Counted from the stretch's first letter, positions 54,698-64,000 are shown. The stretch: DNA of 64,000 nt from Alishewanella longhuensis (GCF_014653435.1 NZ_BNAO01000003.1:331808-395807); one strand, 5' to 3'. Notes: generated by a model not told the origin, from the sequence alone. Numbers and translations are program-made.

Positions 54698-57361
54698 ATG
54701 AATAAACCGCAATACCAGGTACATAACAAAAATGCTGATGAGGCGCTAGCCGAATTAGGTAGCAGTGCGGCTGGCTTATCAACTCAGGAGGCTAAAGCAC
54801 GCTTTTTACATTATGGTGAAAATGCCTTGCCGCAGGCGCCGGGCCCCTCATTGCTTTATCGTTTTTTTAAGCATTTTCACGATACCTTAATTTACGTCTT
54901 GCTATTTGCCGCCTTGGTTACAGCTATTTTGGGTCATTGGCTGGACACAGTGGTAATACTCGCTGTGGTGGTGATTAATGCCATTATCGGGTTTATTCAG
55001 GAAGGAAAAGCCGAGCAAGCCTTAGCTGGCATTCGCCAGATGTTATCGGTAAACGCCAATGTCTGCCGCGATGGGCAATGGCAGCAGTTGCCAGCTGACG
55101 TTTTAGTGCCTGGTGATATTGTGAAACTTCGCTCTGGTGATCGAGTGCCGGCTGATTTACGCATGCTGGAAACTACTGAACTGCGCATTGAAGAGTCGGC
55201 GCTAACAGGTGAATCGATGCCCGTGTCGAAACAAACCGCGCCCGTTGCAACAGATGCACCTTTAGGCGATCGCAGTTGTTTAGCTTTTTCCGGCACTTTG
55301 GTAACCTCTGGACGGGGTATTGGGGTTGTGACCGCCACTGGTGCTACAACAGAGATTGGCCAGATCAATACGCTACTTTCTGATGTACAAAGTTTAGAAA
55401 CACCCCTTACCAAGCAAATGAACCAGTTTGGTCGCTACCTTGCGTTGGCTATCGCTATCTTGACGGTGCTAATGCTAGCTATCGGCTTACTGGCACATAA
55501 CTATGCCCCAGTCGACGTATTTTTAGCCGCTATTGGCTTTGCCGTAGCAGCTATACCTGAGGGGTTACCCGCTATTTTAACCATTACTCTGGCACTTGGC
55601 GTAAAACAAATGGCTAGACGCAATGCTATTACCCGGCGGTTAAATGCCGTAGAAACTCTGGGTGCGATAACGGTAATTTGCTCAGATAAGACCGGGACTC
55701 TCACCCGCAATGAAATGACAGTTAAAGATGTGGTTACCAGACAGGGGCATTATCAGGTTAATGGTATTGGCTATGAACCGACGGGTGACATTTTGCATCA
55801 GAACCAACCAGTTGCTCTTGGAGAGCATCCTGCGTTGCAAGCATTGATAGAAGTGATTGCCGTGGCAAACGACAGTGAGCTACAACAAAAAGCTCAGCAA
55901 TGGCAGGTGCATGGCGAACCCACTGAGGGGGCCTTACTTTGCTTGGCAGAGAAAACAGGATTTGAACGTGAACGCTATCAGCGATTGGCGGTGATCCCGT
56001 TTGAATCTGAAAATAAGTTTATGGCTAGCTTGGAGCAAAGGCCTGACGGCAGCAAACAGCTATTACTAAAAGGCGCACCAGACCGCTTATTACCGCGTTG
56101 CCAAACACAACTATCGGCACAAGGCGAAATTGAGCCGCTGGATCAAGCCTTTTGGCTAAAACAAATTGAAGTGTTGAGTCAACAAGGTTTACGGGTATTA
56201 GCCGCAGCAGGTAAAAGCACTGAACAGAATGAATTAGGCATAAAAGAGTTAGAAGCGCTATGTTTTTATGGCCTTATCGGCATTATTGATCCCCCCAGAC
56301 CTGAAGCGATAACGGCAATTGCCGCCTGCCAGGGTGCAGGGATTAAAGTGAAAATGATCACAGGTGACCATGCCGGAACCGCCAAAGCTATTGGCGAAGC
56401 CATGGGGTTAGCGCAACACGGTGAGCTAGTGGTCTATACCGGCAAACAAGTTGAACAAGCTTCTAGCGCAGAGCTGCAAGAGATGGCGTTAAAAGGCACT
56501 ATTTTCGCCCGCACCAGCCCAGAGCATAAGCTGCGCTTGGTGCAAGCCTTACAGCAACAAGGCGAAGTAGTGGCCATGACCGGTGATGGGGTAAATGACG
56601 CGCCGGCACTAAAACAAGCCGACGTTGGCGTAGCCATGGGCATCAAAGGTTCTGAGGCCAGTAAAGAGGCTGCCGATATTGTACTGGCCGATGACAACTT
56701 TAGTACCATCGCCGCTGCCGTTGCAGAGGGCCGCACTATTTATGATAACTTACGCAAAGCCATTTTATTTATCCTACCGACTAATGGTGCGCAAGGGTTA
56801 GTCATGCTCTGTGCCGTCTTATTTGGCTTAACGCTACCGCTTACTCCGGTGCAAATTCTCTGGGTTAATATGGTTGTTGCAGTAACGTTGGCACTGGCAT
56901 TGGCCTTTGAACCCGCTGAACCGGGTGTGATGCAACGAGCACCACGGCAAACGAAAGCAGCGCTATTAAGTGGCGCTTTTTTAAGGCGTATTACCTTAGT
57001 TTCAGTGCTAATTGGTGGCTGTGCGATGCTACTGTTTCAACTGGCGTTAAGTGAAGGTTTTGATTTGGCTTATGCCAGGACCATTACCGTTACCGCCTTG
57101 GTTGTGGCTCAGGCCGGTTATCTGCTTAATAGCCGGCATTTAAGTAGCTTTAGTTTGCATCCGAAACTCTTATTCACCAACCTTATTGCCTGGTTAGCCA
57201 TCGCCATTTTAGTGCTATTGCAGCTTGGCTTTGTTTACGCGCCCTTTATGCAGAACTGGTTTGGTACCACATCCCTGCAGCTGGTGCACTGGGGCTGGGC
57301 ACTGCTTGGGGCTGTATGTGTAATGTTAGTAATTGAACTTGAGAAAAAGTTGTTATGGTAA
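54698..57361 (+). CDS. P2-type cation-transporting ATPase
   Basis: The 887-residue P-type ATPase has an N-terminal cation_ATPase_N domain, an actuator loop with LTGESMPVSK (TGES, Thr170), and the M4 motif AIPEGLPAIL (Pro287-Glu288). The phosphorylation site is SDKTGTLTRNEMT (Asp330). The nucleotide-binding KGAPDRLL and the hinge TGDGVNDAPALKQADVGVAMG (split at NDAP) follow, then six C-terminal helices. Conserved PEGLP places it in the PacL/SERCA-like P2A group, so Ca2+ is a plausible ion, but Mn2+ or Na+ cannot be excluded. REP units follow immediately. Confidence 0.9.
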   Translation: MNKPQYQVHNKNADEALAELGSSAAGLSTQEAKARFLHYGENALPQAPGPSLLYRFFKHFHDTLIYVLLFAALVTAILGHWLDTVVILAVVVINAIIGFIQEGKAEQALAGIRQMLSVNANVCRDGQWQQLPADVLVPGDIVKLRSGDRVPADLRMLETTELRIEESALTGESMPVSKQTAPVATDAPLGDRSCLAFSGTLVTSGRGIGVVTATGATTEIGQINTLLSDVQSLETPLTKQMNQFGRYLALAIAILTVLMLAIGLLAHNYAPVDVFLAAIGFAVAAIPEGLPAILTITLALGVKQMARRNAITRRLNAVETLGAITVICSDKTGTLTRNEMTVKDVVTRQGHYQVNGIGYEPTGDILHQNQPVALGEHPALQALIEVIAVANDSELQQKAQQWQVHGEPTEGALLCLAEKTGFERERYQRLAVIPFESENKFMASLEQRPDGSKQLLLKGAPDRLLPRCQTQLSAQGEIEPLDQAFWLKQIEVLSQQGLRVLAAAGKSTEQNELGIKELEALCFYGLIGIIDPPRPEAITAIAACQGAGIKVKMITGDHAGTAKAIGEAMGLAQHGELVVYTGKQVEQASSAELQEMALKGTIFARTSPEHKLRLVQALQQQGEVVAMTGDGVNDAPALKQADVGVAMGIKGSEASKEAADIVLADDNFSTIAAAVAEGRTIYDNLRKAILFILPTNGAQGLVMLCAVLFGLTLPLTPVQILWVNMVVAVTLALALAFEPAEPGVMQRAPRQTKAALLSGAFLRRITLVSVLIGGCAMLLFQLALSEGFDLAYARTITVTALVVAQAGYLLNSRHLSSFSLHPKLLFTNLIAWLAIAILVLLQLGFVYAPFMQNWFGTTSLQLVHWGWALLGAVCVMLVIELEKKLLW

Positions 57362-57370
57362 CTAAGGCAT

Positions 57371-57514
57371 ACTGGTCAGACCGGTACCGGAGTTGTGTGG
57401 ATAATTAGGCATACTGGTCAGGCCGGTACCGGAGTTGTGTGGATAAACTGGTCGGGCCGGTACCGGAGTTGTGTGGATAAACTGGTCGGGCCGGTACCGG
57501 AGTTGTGTGGATAA
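57371..57514 (+). repeat. Array of four REP units downstream of the ATPase gene
   Basis: Four 34-bp units (57371-57404, 57413-57446, 57447-57480, 57481-57514) each read actggtc followed by a variable triplet, then the palindrome CCGGTACCGG and AGTTGTGTGGATAA. The last three abut directly, and an 8-bp spacer separates the first two. The last two units are identical. It begins 9 bp past the ATPase stop. Confidence 0.95.
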
Positions 57515-57609
57515 TCTAACGGTGTTGCTGCAGCGTGAAAAATTCGCTGTGTTTTGCTGATTAAGTTATGCTGTAAGCAAAACTTGCTGCCGTGATAGGT
57601 TAGATTATT

Positions 57610-60600
57610 TTGCTAATTGAACTGTTTCGTATTCCCACTGATAGCACTTTGCTGATGGGCACCTATAACAGTGCTTTAGTAGTGCTCTCTTTAGTAATAG
57701 CCATTTTATCTTCTTCCGCCGCTCTATTTTCTGTGGAACTTAGCCGTCAAAACCCACTTCGTTGGCAGCAACAACTTGGTTTGGTTGCTGGCAGTATCAG
57801 CTTGGGTATTGGTATCTGGTCGATGCATTTTATCGGCATGCTGGCATTTCAGCTTTGTACCCCGGTTGAGTACCTAAGCGGTATTACTTTATTGTCATTG
57901 CTACCGAGTGTTTTAGCCTCTTGGGTAGCCCTAAACCTCCTTGTCCGCGAAAAAATAGCATTAATACAATTAGCCATTGGTGGTGTATTAGTGGGCGCTG
58001 GCATAGGCGCTATGCATTACTCTGGTATGGCGGCGATGCAAATGGCTGTACAACTACGTTACGACCCACTCTTTTTCGCCTTATCTATTATTGTTGCGGT
58101 CGTCATGGCATTTTTAGCACTTTGGATCCGATTTGGCGTGCAAAGTCTGCAAGCTAAATTAGCTGGCTGGCAACTCAATTTATTAAGTGGCCTAGTGATG
58201 GGACTGGCTATTAGTGCCATGCACTATACTGGCATGCTAGCGGCGCGCTTTGTCGCTCCGCCAGGCTTTACTGCAACTGGGGAAGAGGCAAATAGCCAGC
58301 AAATAGCACTTATTGTTACTTCTATTAGTGTCGTGGTGACACTGTTGGTGTTGTTAGTTCAAGCCGTCTTAAAGTTCTATCATGCTAAACATAGCTTTGA
58401 GAACAGTGCCGCTCGTCTCAGTGCCATTATGAATACTGCCTTAGATGCTATTTTGACCTTTAATCACAAAGGCATTGTGATTGACAGTAACAGTGCGGCA
58501 CAAACCTTATTTAAAGTGAAAACCGGCAGTCTCACCGGACGACATTTTAAGCAATTATTACCAGCGCCCTATGCTGCTGAATATCAACAACTGTTAGCAC
58601 AGGCTAGTCATAACGAAGTATCTCAATTGACCGGTGCCGAGCGGCAACTATGGATCTTGACTGACGAGCAACAGCAGTATCCGGTGCGAGTAATGTTAAG
58701 CCGCAGTACTTTAGATGAGCGCCCTATCTATGTTGCCTGTTTAAGTGATATTTCAAAACAACTGGCCACCGCGAAAACGTTGGAAGAAAGTGAGCAAAAA
58801 TTTCGCTCGCTTATCCAAAATATCCCTGGCGCAGCCTTTCGTTGTTTGCCAGATAACAGTTGGAGCATGATTTTTATTAGTGATGCCGTAGAAAGCTTAT
58901 GCGGTTACCCTGCTACTGATTTTTTATTACCGAATCCCAAACGCAACTGGACCGACTTAATACTGGCGGAAGATCACACTTTAGTTGCAGGCATTAACCA
59001 TACACAGACCTTTATGCTGGAGTATCGGATCCGTCACAAAGATGGCAGTATTCGTTGGCTATTAGAGCAAGGTGATGCCCTGCTCGATGATCAGGGCAAC
59101 GTCCAGGCTCTGGACGGCTTTATTATGGATATTTCTGAGCGGCGTTTATTTGAAGAACAATTACAGCAAGCCAAACAAAAAGCAGAACAAGCGGTTGAAG
59201 TAAAAACAGCCTTCTTGGCCAATATGAGCCACGAAATCCGCACCCCGCTTAATGCCGTTATTGGTTTTACAGATCTCTTGCTGGAAAACCCCGATTCACC
59301 AGATGCGGTACGTTATATTCAAACAGTAAATCAATCGGCAAAATCGTTACTCGTGCTACTTAATGATATTTTAGACAGTGCAAAGCTGGAAAGAGGCAAG
59401 TTGGAGCTCGAACAAGTTAATTTTAATCTTACCGAACTGATCGATAATGTTGTCTCTACGCTTTGGGTAAATGCCCGCAATAAACAGTTGGCATTAAATT
59501 TTTCGTTAAGCCCGAAATTAGCGCACTTTTATTTCGGTGCCGCACCGCGGATCCGGCAAGTTTTATTAAATATTCTAGGCAATGCTATCAAATTTACAGA
59601 GCAAGGTACCGTCACACTAAACGTAGCACCGGTTGCCGACAAGATTGCTTTTACCATTACCGATACGGGCATTGGCATAGCTGATAATCGTTTGGCCAGT
59701 ATTTTTGAGCCATTTACCCAAGCTGACGCCAGTATGAGCCGCCGCTTTGGTGGCACTGGTCTAGGTACCACTATTAGTAAGCAATTGGTAGAGCTAATGG
59801 GGGGAACGATTAACGTCAGCAGTACCTTGGGCCAAGGTTCAACCTTTACTGTGCTTCTTCCTCTAGCAGCAGGCCAAGCCGTTGAAATGGCGACAACGCT
59901 AAATAAACTACCCCCAATGCATTTTCTAATTGCCGATGATATTCCGCAAAATCTAGAATTACTGAGTGCCATTTTACAACGTGACAAACATCAGGTAACT
60001 ACCGCTGCTAATGGCGAAGAAGTGCTACAACAGTTAGACAAAATTCAACCAGACATAGTGTTGCTGGATGTACAAATGCCAGTAATGGATGGGCTGACGG
60101 CTACCAGGCTGAGGCGAGAATATGAAGCTACACATCGGTTACCACGTCTACCTATAGTTGCACTTACCGCCAGTGCATTGACAGAAGACCGTCACGCTGT
60201 TATCGAAGCAGGTATGGATGGCTTCGCTTCTAAACCCATTGATACCGATGTCTTGTTTAGTGAAATTGCCAGGGTACTCAATATCGACTTACTGAATGTG
60301 GCAAGTACTGCCTCCCCTCGAAGCTTTGCTATTATCGATTTTGAACAGGGAAAAAAATTGTGGGGGAGCACAGAAAAGCACTACACAGAACTACAGCGGT
60401 TTGCGAATGGTCCATTGCAGCATTTATGCGAAGATATATTAAGCGCTGAAGCCGAGGCTGACAAGGCAGCCTTACAGCGTATCGCTCATAGTTATAAAGG
60501 CCTAACCGGCAACCTAAGTTTAATGGCACTAGCCGACTGCTGCCATCTATTGGAGCAAGCTTTAAGAACTGCAGATTTAGCCATACTCAGAGAGCGGGTG

Positions 60601-60906
60601 AAACAACTTTGTGTAAAAGCGGAGCAAAGCCGAAAAATGATTAATAGCTTGCATGCACCCACACAGCGATTAGACAAAGAGCAAGATAGCACCCTTTTAC
60701 CCACTTTGTTAAAAACACTTACCGCGCAAATAAGTAGTTTTAACTTTGATGATGCCTTATTACGACAGCTGCGGCAATATAGTGACAATGGCTACCATAC
60801 TAAACAAATAGTAACCATTATAGATGCCACTGAGTCCTTTGATTTTGAACAAGCACAGAGCTTACTTCAAGCCCTTTTAACCGAATTAGAGCAGTCCCTA
60901 TGTTAG
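57610..60906 (+). CDS. MHYT-PAS hybrid histidine kinase with receiver and Hpt
   Basis: The 1098-residue protein is drawn from the TTG at 57610; an ATG at 57655 is the alternative. Seven N-terminal membrane helices carry three MHYT-type motifs (MHFIGM, MHYSGM, MHYTGM), which are thought to bind copper or sense diatomic gases. Two PAS domains follow (about 265-385 and 395-515). The HisKA box is NMSHEIRTPLN (His541), HATPase_c shows NAIKF, DTGIGI and GTGLG, the receiver carries LLDVQMPVMDG (Asp820), and the C-terminal Hpt has AHSYKGLTGNL (His960). The full His-Asp-His chain can relay to the adjacent response regulator, which overlaps by 7 bp. Confidence 0.93.
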   Translation: MLIELFRIPTDSTLLMGTYNSALVVLSLVIAILSSSAALFSVELSRQNPLRWQQQLGLVAGSISLGIGIWSMHFIGMLAFQLCTPVEYLSGITLLSLLPSVLASWVALNLLVREKIALIQLAIGGVLVGAGIGAMHYSGMAAMQMAVQLRYDPLFFALSIIVAVVMAFLALWIRFGVQSLQAKLAGWQLNLLSGLVMGLAISAMHYTGMLAARFVAPPGFTATGEEANSQQIALIVTSISVVVTLLVLLVQAVLKFYHAKHSFENSAARLSAIMNTALDAILTFNHKGIVIDSNSAAQTLFKVKTGSLTGRHFKQLLPAPYAAEYQQLLAQASHNEVSQLTGAERQLWILTDEQQQYPVRVMLSRSTLDERPIYVACLSDISKQLATAKTLEESEQKFRSLIQNIPGAAFRCLPDNSWSMIFISDAVESLCGYPATDFLLPNPKRNWTDLILAEDHTLVAGINHTQTFMLEYRIRHKDGSIRWLLEQGDALLDDQGNVQALDGFIMDISERRLFEEQLQQAKQKAEQAVEVKTAFLANMSHEIRTPLNAVIGFTDLLLENPDSPDAVRYIQTVNQSAKSLLVLLNDILDSAKLERGKLELEQVNFNLTELIDNVVSTLWVNARNKQLALNFSLSPKLAHFYFGAAPRIRQVLLNILGNAIKFTEQGTVTLNVAPVADKIAFTITDTGIGIADNRLASIFEPFTQADASMSRRFGGTGLGTTISKQLVELMGGTINVSSTLGQGSTFTVLLPLAAGQAVEMATTLNKLPPMHFLIADDIPQNLELLSAILQRDKHQVTTAANGEEVLQQLDKIQPDIVLLDVQMPVMDGLTATRLRREYEATHRLPRLPIVALTASALTEDRHAVIEAGMDGFASKPIDTDVLFSEIARVLNIDLLNVASTASPRSFAIIDFEQGKKLWGSTEKHYTELQRFANGPLQHLCEDILSAEAEADKAALQRIAHSYKGLTGNLSLMALADCCHLLEQALRTADLAILRERVKQLCVKAEQSRKMINSLHAPTQRLDKEQDSTLLPTLLKTLTAQISSFNFDDALLRQLRQYSDNGYHTKQIVTIIDATESFDFEQAQSLLQALLTELEQSLC

Positions 60907-61898
60907 CTGATCTTACCAGCAAATCATTTGCACGGATCCTGGTGGTTGATGATGAACCCCTTAATTTACGTGTTCTGAAGCAAATCCTGCAGGATCACTA
61001 CCAACTCATGTTTGCAACCAATGCCAAGCAAGCGCTGGAACTGCTAAAAAAAGAAACTCCCGATTTGATTTTGCTTGATGTCATGATGCCCGATATGACA
61101 GGTTTTGAGCTCTGTGCTTTACTAAAAGCAGATGTAAAGCTGCAGAAAATACCGGTAATTTTTGTCACAGCGTTAAAAGCTGAGCTGGATGAAACACAAG
61201 GGTTTACAGTAGGAGCTGTAGATTATATTACCAAGCCCTTAAGTCCAGCGATAGTGCGCGCCAGAGTAAAGACACACCTATCATTGGTCCATGCGGAAGA
61301 ATTAAAACGTACGCGATTGCAGGTGATTGAGCGCCTTGGCCGTGCGGCTGAGTATAAAGATAATGAAACGGGCTTACATGTAAAACGGATGAGCCATTAT
61401 GCTCAAGTTATTGCCTTGGCTGCAGGTTTCTCAGCAGAATGGGCAGAGGAGTTGTTACACGCAGCCCCAATGCATGATATTGGTAAAATTGGCACCCCTG
61501 ATCATATTTTACTTAAACCCGGCAAGCTGACCGATGATGAAATGACGATTATGCGCCAACATGCGCTAATTGGTGCTGAAATTTTGGGTGATTGTGATTC
61601 AACACTGATGCAAATGGCCTCTAGTGTTGCCCGTTATCATCACGAGAAGTGGGATGGTAGTGGCTATCCGCATGGCTTAAAAGCCACTGCTATTCCTATT
61701 GAAGCACGTATCGTAGCATTAACGGACGTTTTTGACGCATTAACCAGCGAGAGACCTTATAAAAAAGCCTGGCCTGTTGCAGAGGCCTTAGATTTTATAA
61801 AGTCGCAAGCTGGCAAACATTTTGACCCGGATCTCGTCCCCTTGCTGGAGCAAGAGCTCACCAAAATTCTTGAAATTAAAGCACGCTGGGCAGATTAA
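60900..61898 (+). CDS. HD-GYP response regulator, c-di-GMP phosphodiesterase
   Basis: The 332-residue protein has a receiver domain (about 10-125) with phosphoacceptor Asp60 in LLDVMMPDM. A linker helix leads into an HD-GYP domain (about 135-325) with HDIGKIGTP (His192-Asp193) and HHEKWDGSGYP (GYP at 255-257). The intact residues predict hydrolysis of cyclic di-GMP. Start overlaps the histidine kinase, a classic phosphorelay pair. Lower c-di-GMP would be expected to shift the cell away from matrix production, but a direct link to this EPS locus is only inferred. Confidence 0.93.
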   Translation: MLADLTSKSFARILVVDDEPLNLRVLKQILQDHYQLMFATNAKQALELLKKETPDLILLDVMMPDMTGFELCALLKADVKLQKIPVIFVTALKAELDETQGFTVGAVDYITKPLSPAIVRARVKTHLSLVHAEELKRTRLQVIERLGRAAEYKDNETGLHVKRMSHYAQVIALAAGFSAEWAEELLHAAPMHDIGKIGTPDHILLKPGKLTDDEMTIMRQHALIGAEILGDCDSTLMQMASSVARYHHEKWDGSGYPHGLKATAIPIEARIVALTDVFDALTSERPYKKAWPVAEALDFIKSQAGKHFDPDLVPLLEQELTKILEIKARWAD

Positions 61899-61903
61899 CA
61901 GCC

Positions 61904-63379
61904 CTACGCTATGCCTCGAAATGAGGGTAAAAAAGGCGGCACCCCCGGAAACATGCCAATAGCCGCCATAACCAAGCAAAGCACCAGAAAAACGATACCA
62001 GGGACTATCCAGCGGCCAATATGTCCCAGCGTTTTACCCCGTTCTTTACAACCAATAATACCCAGGTTATCTAGCAGTACAGTGAGTGACCAACCAAAGA
62101 CCGGATTAACCAGCACAGATGAAAAGATTACTATCGCGGCTGACTGAGTCGTTTTACCTTCCCGTGTCATCTGCATACCGGCCTCCAGCAACGGAATAAA
62201 TACCCCTACCATTAGCGCAACACTTAATACCGGTGGCCATACTGCCAGATCCATAGGATATCCCCAAAGCGCAGCAACGATGCATAAGATCCCCGTGAGC
62301 ACCGCGCCAGCCGGAATAGGCCTTTTAGCAATAGATGCCGGGATAATATAAGTCCCCCAGGATGAAGCAATATTTCCCCCGCCAAGCACACTCCCCACCA
62401 CTTGCCGCGACGCAGCAACACACATAGTGTCATCAATATTCATCAAAACCTTGTCGGTTTTAGGCGGGTAATTTAACTGCTGAAACACTCGATGCCCAAG
62501 AAAATCGGGCGACCACATAGCCACAGCAAGCACAGCAAAAGGGGCAACCGCGAGAAAGTGGGATAACTCTGGTAGTCCTAGTTGCCAGCCGCTATCTGTG
62601 CCCCACCAATAGGCCGGGTTTAGGTTCGGCATACCCGGTGTGGTCGTAAATTCAAAAGGAGCCCCCAACGCCAAGGCAATGGCCGCGGCTAAACCCGAGC
62701 CCAGTGGAATGGCTAACCAGCGCTTTTGCATATGCTCCAGATAGGCATAGAGGATAATAACAGACAAAATCACCACAAAAGCAATGTACCCCATCTCAAA
62801 ACCATTCGCCCAGCTAAACAAGTTTTTAATTTGTGCCATTAAACCGATAAAGCCCAAATACAGCAATAAGCCGCCGCAAACCCCGTTACTGGTAAGCTTG
62901 GCTAGTAAACTCCCGCCTTTGGTGATGCCTAAAATAAAACCGAGGATACCGATCATAATACCAAGCGCCATCGGGTGACCACCGGAGGCCACTATTAACG
63001 GAATCAGCGGAATTAGTGGGCCATGGGTGCCGGCTAAATTGGCATTAGGATTTAAGAAACCAGAGAATAAAATCACAAAAAACACAGCTGCGATTAGCAT
63101 TTCAAAACGCACATTCGCAATGACAAAAGCATCTGATAAGCCTAGCGGAGCTGCAAAGGCCGCGACTATCGCTGCGACCATGACAATTTTACCGATAGTA
63201 GCAGCAGTTGCTGGAACTAAATCTTCCCATTCGAAGCGGTAATCCCGAAAAGGATAGTTAGGACGCCAGCGCTTCGGAGCCATCGCCTGCAGTTCATGTT
63301 CCAGATAGTCAGCGCGTGAAGAAAACAATTGGCGGGATTTATGCTTACGTTGATAACCTGAGCTTTTTACATCTGACAT
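61904..63379 (-). CDS. Polytopic membrane protein, DUF3360/NCS2-SulP-like
   Basis: The 491-residue protein has an N-terminal cytoplasmic arm of about 50 residues (RADYLEHELQAMAP) and about twelve membrane helices. The segment FLNPNANLAGTHGPLIPLIP and GHPMALGIMIG resemble the half-helix regions of the SulP/NCS2 UraA-type fold, and I match the overall sequence to DUF3360. It is likely an anion or nucleobase-type transporter; the substrate is unknown. Convergent with the HD-GYP gene (5-bp gap) and divergent from the last gene of the window. Confidence 0.75.
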   Translation of the reverse strand: MSDVKSSGYQRKHKSRQLFSSRADYLEHELQAMAPKRWRPNYPFRDYRFEWEDLVPATAATIGKIVMVAAIVAAFAAPLGLSDAFVIANVRFEMLIAAVFFVILFSGFLNPNANLAGTHGPLIPLIPLIVASGGHPMALGIMIGILGFILGITKGGSLLAKLTSNGVCGGLLLYLGFIGLMAQIKNLFSWANGFEMGYIAFVVILSVIILYAYLEHMQKRWLAIPLGSGLAAAIALALGAPFEFTTTPGMPNLNPAYWWGTDSGWQLGLPELSHFLAVAPFAVLAVAMWSPDFLGHRVFQQLNYPPKTDKVLMNIDDTMCVAASRQVVGSVLGGGNIASSWGTYIIPASIAKRPIPAGAVLTGILCIVAALWGYPMDLAVWPPVLSVALMVGVFIPLLEAGMQMTREGKTTQSAAIVIFSSVLVNPVFGWSLTVLLDNLGIIGCKERGKTLGHIGRWIVPGIVFLVLCLVMAAIGMFPGVPPFLPSFRGIA

Positions 63380-63700
63380 TAAGGTAATACCTGAAAAAAA
63401 TATAGGCAGATACTAAGAAGCGGTGGCAGTCAGGTCAATGTGGCTATAGTCTAATAGTATCCTATTGGTTTAAGTGTATTAACTGCCAGAGCATCAAAGC
63501 ATTTAACACACACGCAGACGGTGATAGGTCTTTTCTATTTAACCCAACTGTCCCATAGGAAACTTAACTTGCCTGCCGATTTGGGGCGCTAACGTACGTT
63601 TACGTATCAGTACAAACCCAACTTGCATCTGTCTCCCAATACACTATATTTAAGGTGTTACGGCTACATCTTGTAGCCTTGGGTTGGAGCATAAACAGCA
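63380..63700. other. Divergent intergenic region
   Basis: About 320 bp between the membrane-protein start and the final gene contain no convincing reading frame. A 7-bp hairpin, GGCTACA (63662-63668) with TGTAGCC (63672-63678), lies in the leader of the final gene, just before a GGAG. No other structure is seen. Confidence 0.5.
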
Positions 63701-64000
63701 ATGATATCCACAATCAACACGGGTGCCATGCCAGTTAATGCCTTGCTGCGACAACAAACTGAACGCCAGGCGCAGCAAGCTGAACAACAAGCTAAAACCT
63801 TGGAAGAGCAGGCCGCAACTAAAAGACGAGAAGCCCGTCAGGCTGAAGCGACAGCCAAAAGATTAGATGCGGAGGCTGCACAAGCTGCCGCAGAGTCAAG
63901 CTTACTCAAAAATAACCTGTCAGCTGCTGAACAAACAGAGTTATCAGCCCAAAATAATAGTGAACGTTTAAATAAAGCTATTGATGAAGCAGTGAACACA
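63701..64000 (+). CDS. Helical Gln/Ala/Glu-rich protein, cut by window edge
   Basis: An open frame of 100 codons runs from ATG 63701 to the window edge with no stop, so the C-terminal part is missing. The visible part is almost wholly helical: LLRQQTERQAQQAEQQAKTL, split after ERQ, then heptad-like Ala/Glu/Gln repeats that suggest a coiled coil. There is no signal peptide and no recognisable domain. An internal ATG at 63728 (MPVNALL) is an alternative start. Confidence 0.6.
   Translation, partial: MISTINTGAMPVNALLRQQTERQAQQAEQQAKTLEEQAATKRREARQAEATAKRLDAEAAQAAAESSLLKNNLSAAEQTELSAQNNSERLNKAIDEAVNT

Noticed and set aside
57371-57514. Regular 34-bp repeats as a possible CRISPR array
   Set aside because: Three of four units abut directly with no spacers, related units flank a RAYT gene, and no cas genes are present.
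60332-60788. Minus-strand open frames inside the histidine kinase
   Set aside because: They are antisense to the intact REC-Hpt region and show no coding signature.

Overview
The window looks like chromosome from a marine or aquatic gammaproteobacterium of the Alteromonadales type (Rheinheimera/Alishewanella/Arsukibacterium-like). This is inferred from protein character: YjbFGH/GfcBCD genes, an enterobacterial-type WecC, a DUF3360-like transporter, and AT-leaning Gammaproteobacterial codon use. No rRNA, tRNA, CRISPR array, prophage or complete insertion sequence was seen.

Layout. (1) 1-12.7 kb is an accessory surface-protein region. It holds a truncated lipoprotein with near-identical InlB-type repeats, an ECF sigma factor next to a TPR serine/threonine kinase, a cadherin-like lipoprotein, an orphan ATP-grasp protein, a SHOCT-domain remnant, and a large lipoprotein that joins B-repeats, leucine-rich repeats and a zinc metalloprotease. 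(2) 12.8-33.7 kb, all on the minus strand, is an exopolysaccharide locus. From upstream to downstream it contains nitroreductase, pyruvyltransferase, Wzz, Wzy/WaaL, three glycosyltransferases, a WbpV-like reductase and the initiating sugar transferase. These are followed by a YjbE-like secreted protein with 45 consecutive aspartates, YjbF, YjbG, YjbH, two poorly known genes, GalU, a CapD/WbpM dehydratase, Ugd and RfbB-D-C. (3) 33.8-37.9 kb holds two DUF1566 proteins and a strongly promoted, doubly terminated secreted protein that may be an S-layer protein. (4) 38.1-52.3 kb, also minus strand, is one compact cluster: Wzi, a very long Wza-like exporter, then a full type II secretion-like set in the order G-E-F-H-I-J-K-L-M-C-D, ending in a secretin that is itself a lipoprotein. 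(5) 52.6-64 kb, mostly plus strand, has wecC, a RAYT transposase with its REP sequences, a P-type cation ATPase followed by four REP copies, a MHYT hybrid histidine kinase overlapping an HD-GYP response regulator, a DUF3360-like membrane protein, and the start of a helical protein cut by the window edge.

How the genes fit together. Sugar-nucleotide genes in the window can supply UDP-glucose (GalU), UDP-glucuronate (Ugd), the last three steps to dTDP-rhamnose (RfbB, RfbD, RfbC), a 6-deoxy-HexNAc such as QuiNAc (CapD/WbpM-like plus WbpV-like), and UDP-ManNAcA (WecC). A Wzy-type pathway would build and polymerise the repeat, the long Wza-like protein would export it, and Wzi and YjbFGH would act at the surface. 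Fusion of this export locus with a complete type II secretion-like apparatus, next to a highly expressed secreted protein, is the most striking feature. My hypothesis is a coupled protein-plus-polysaccharide surface-coat system. RfbA, Wzx, Wzc, prepilin peptidase and WecB were not found in the window and would have to be encoded elsewhere.
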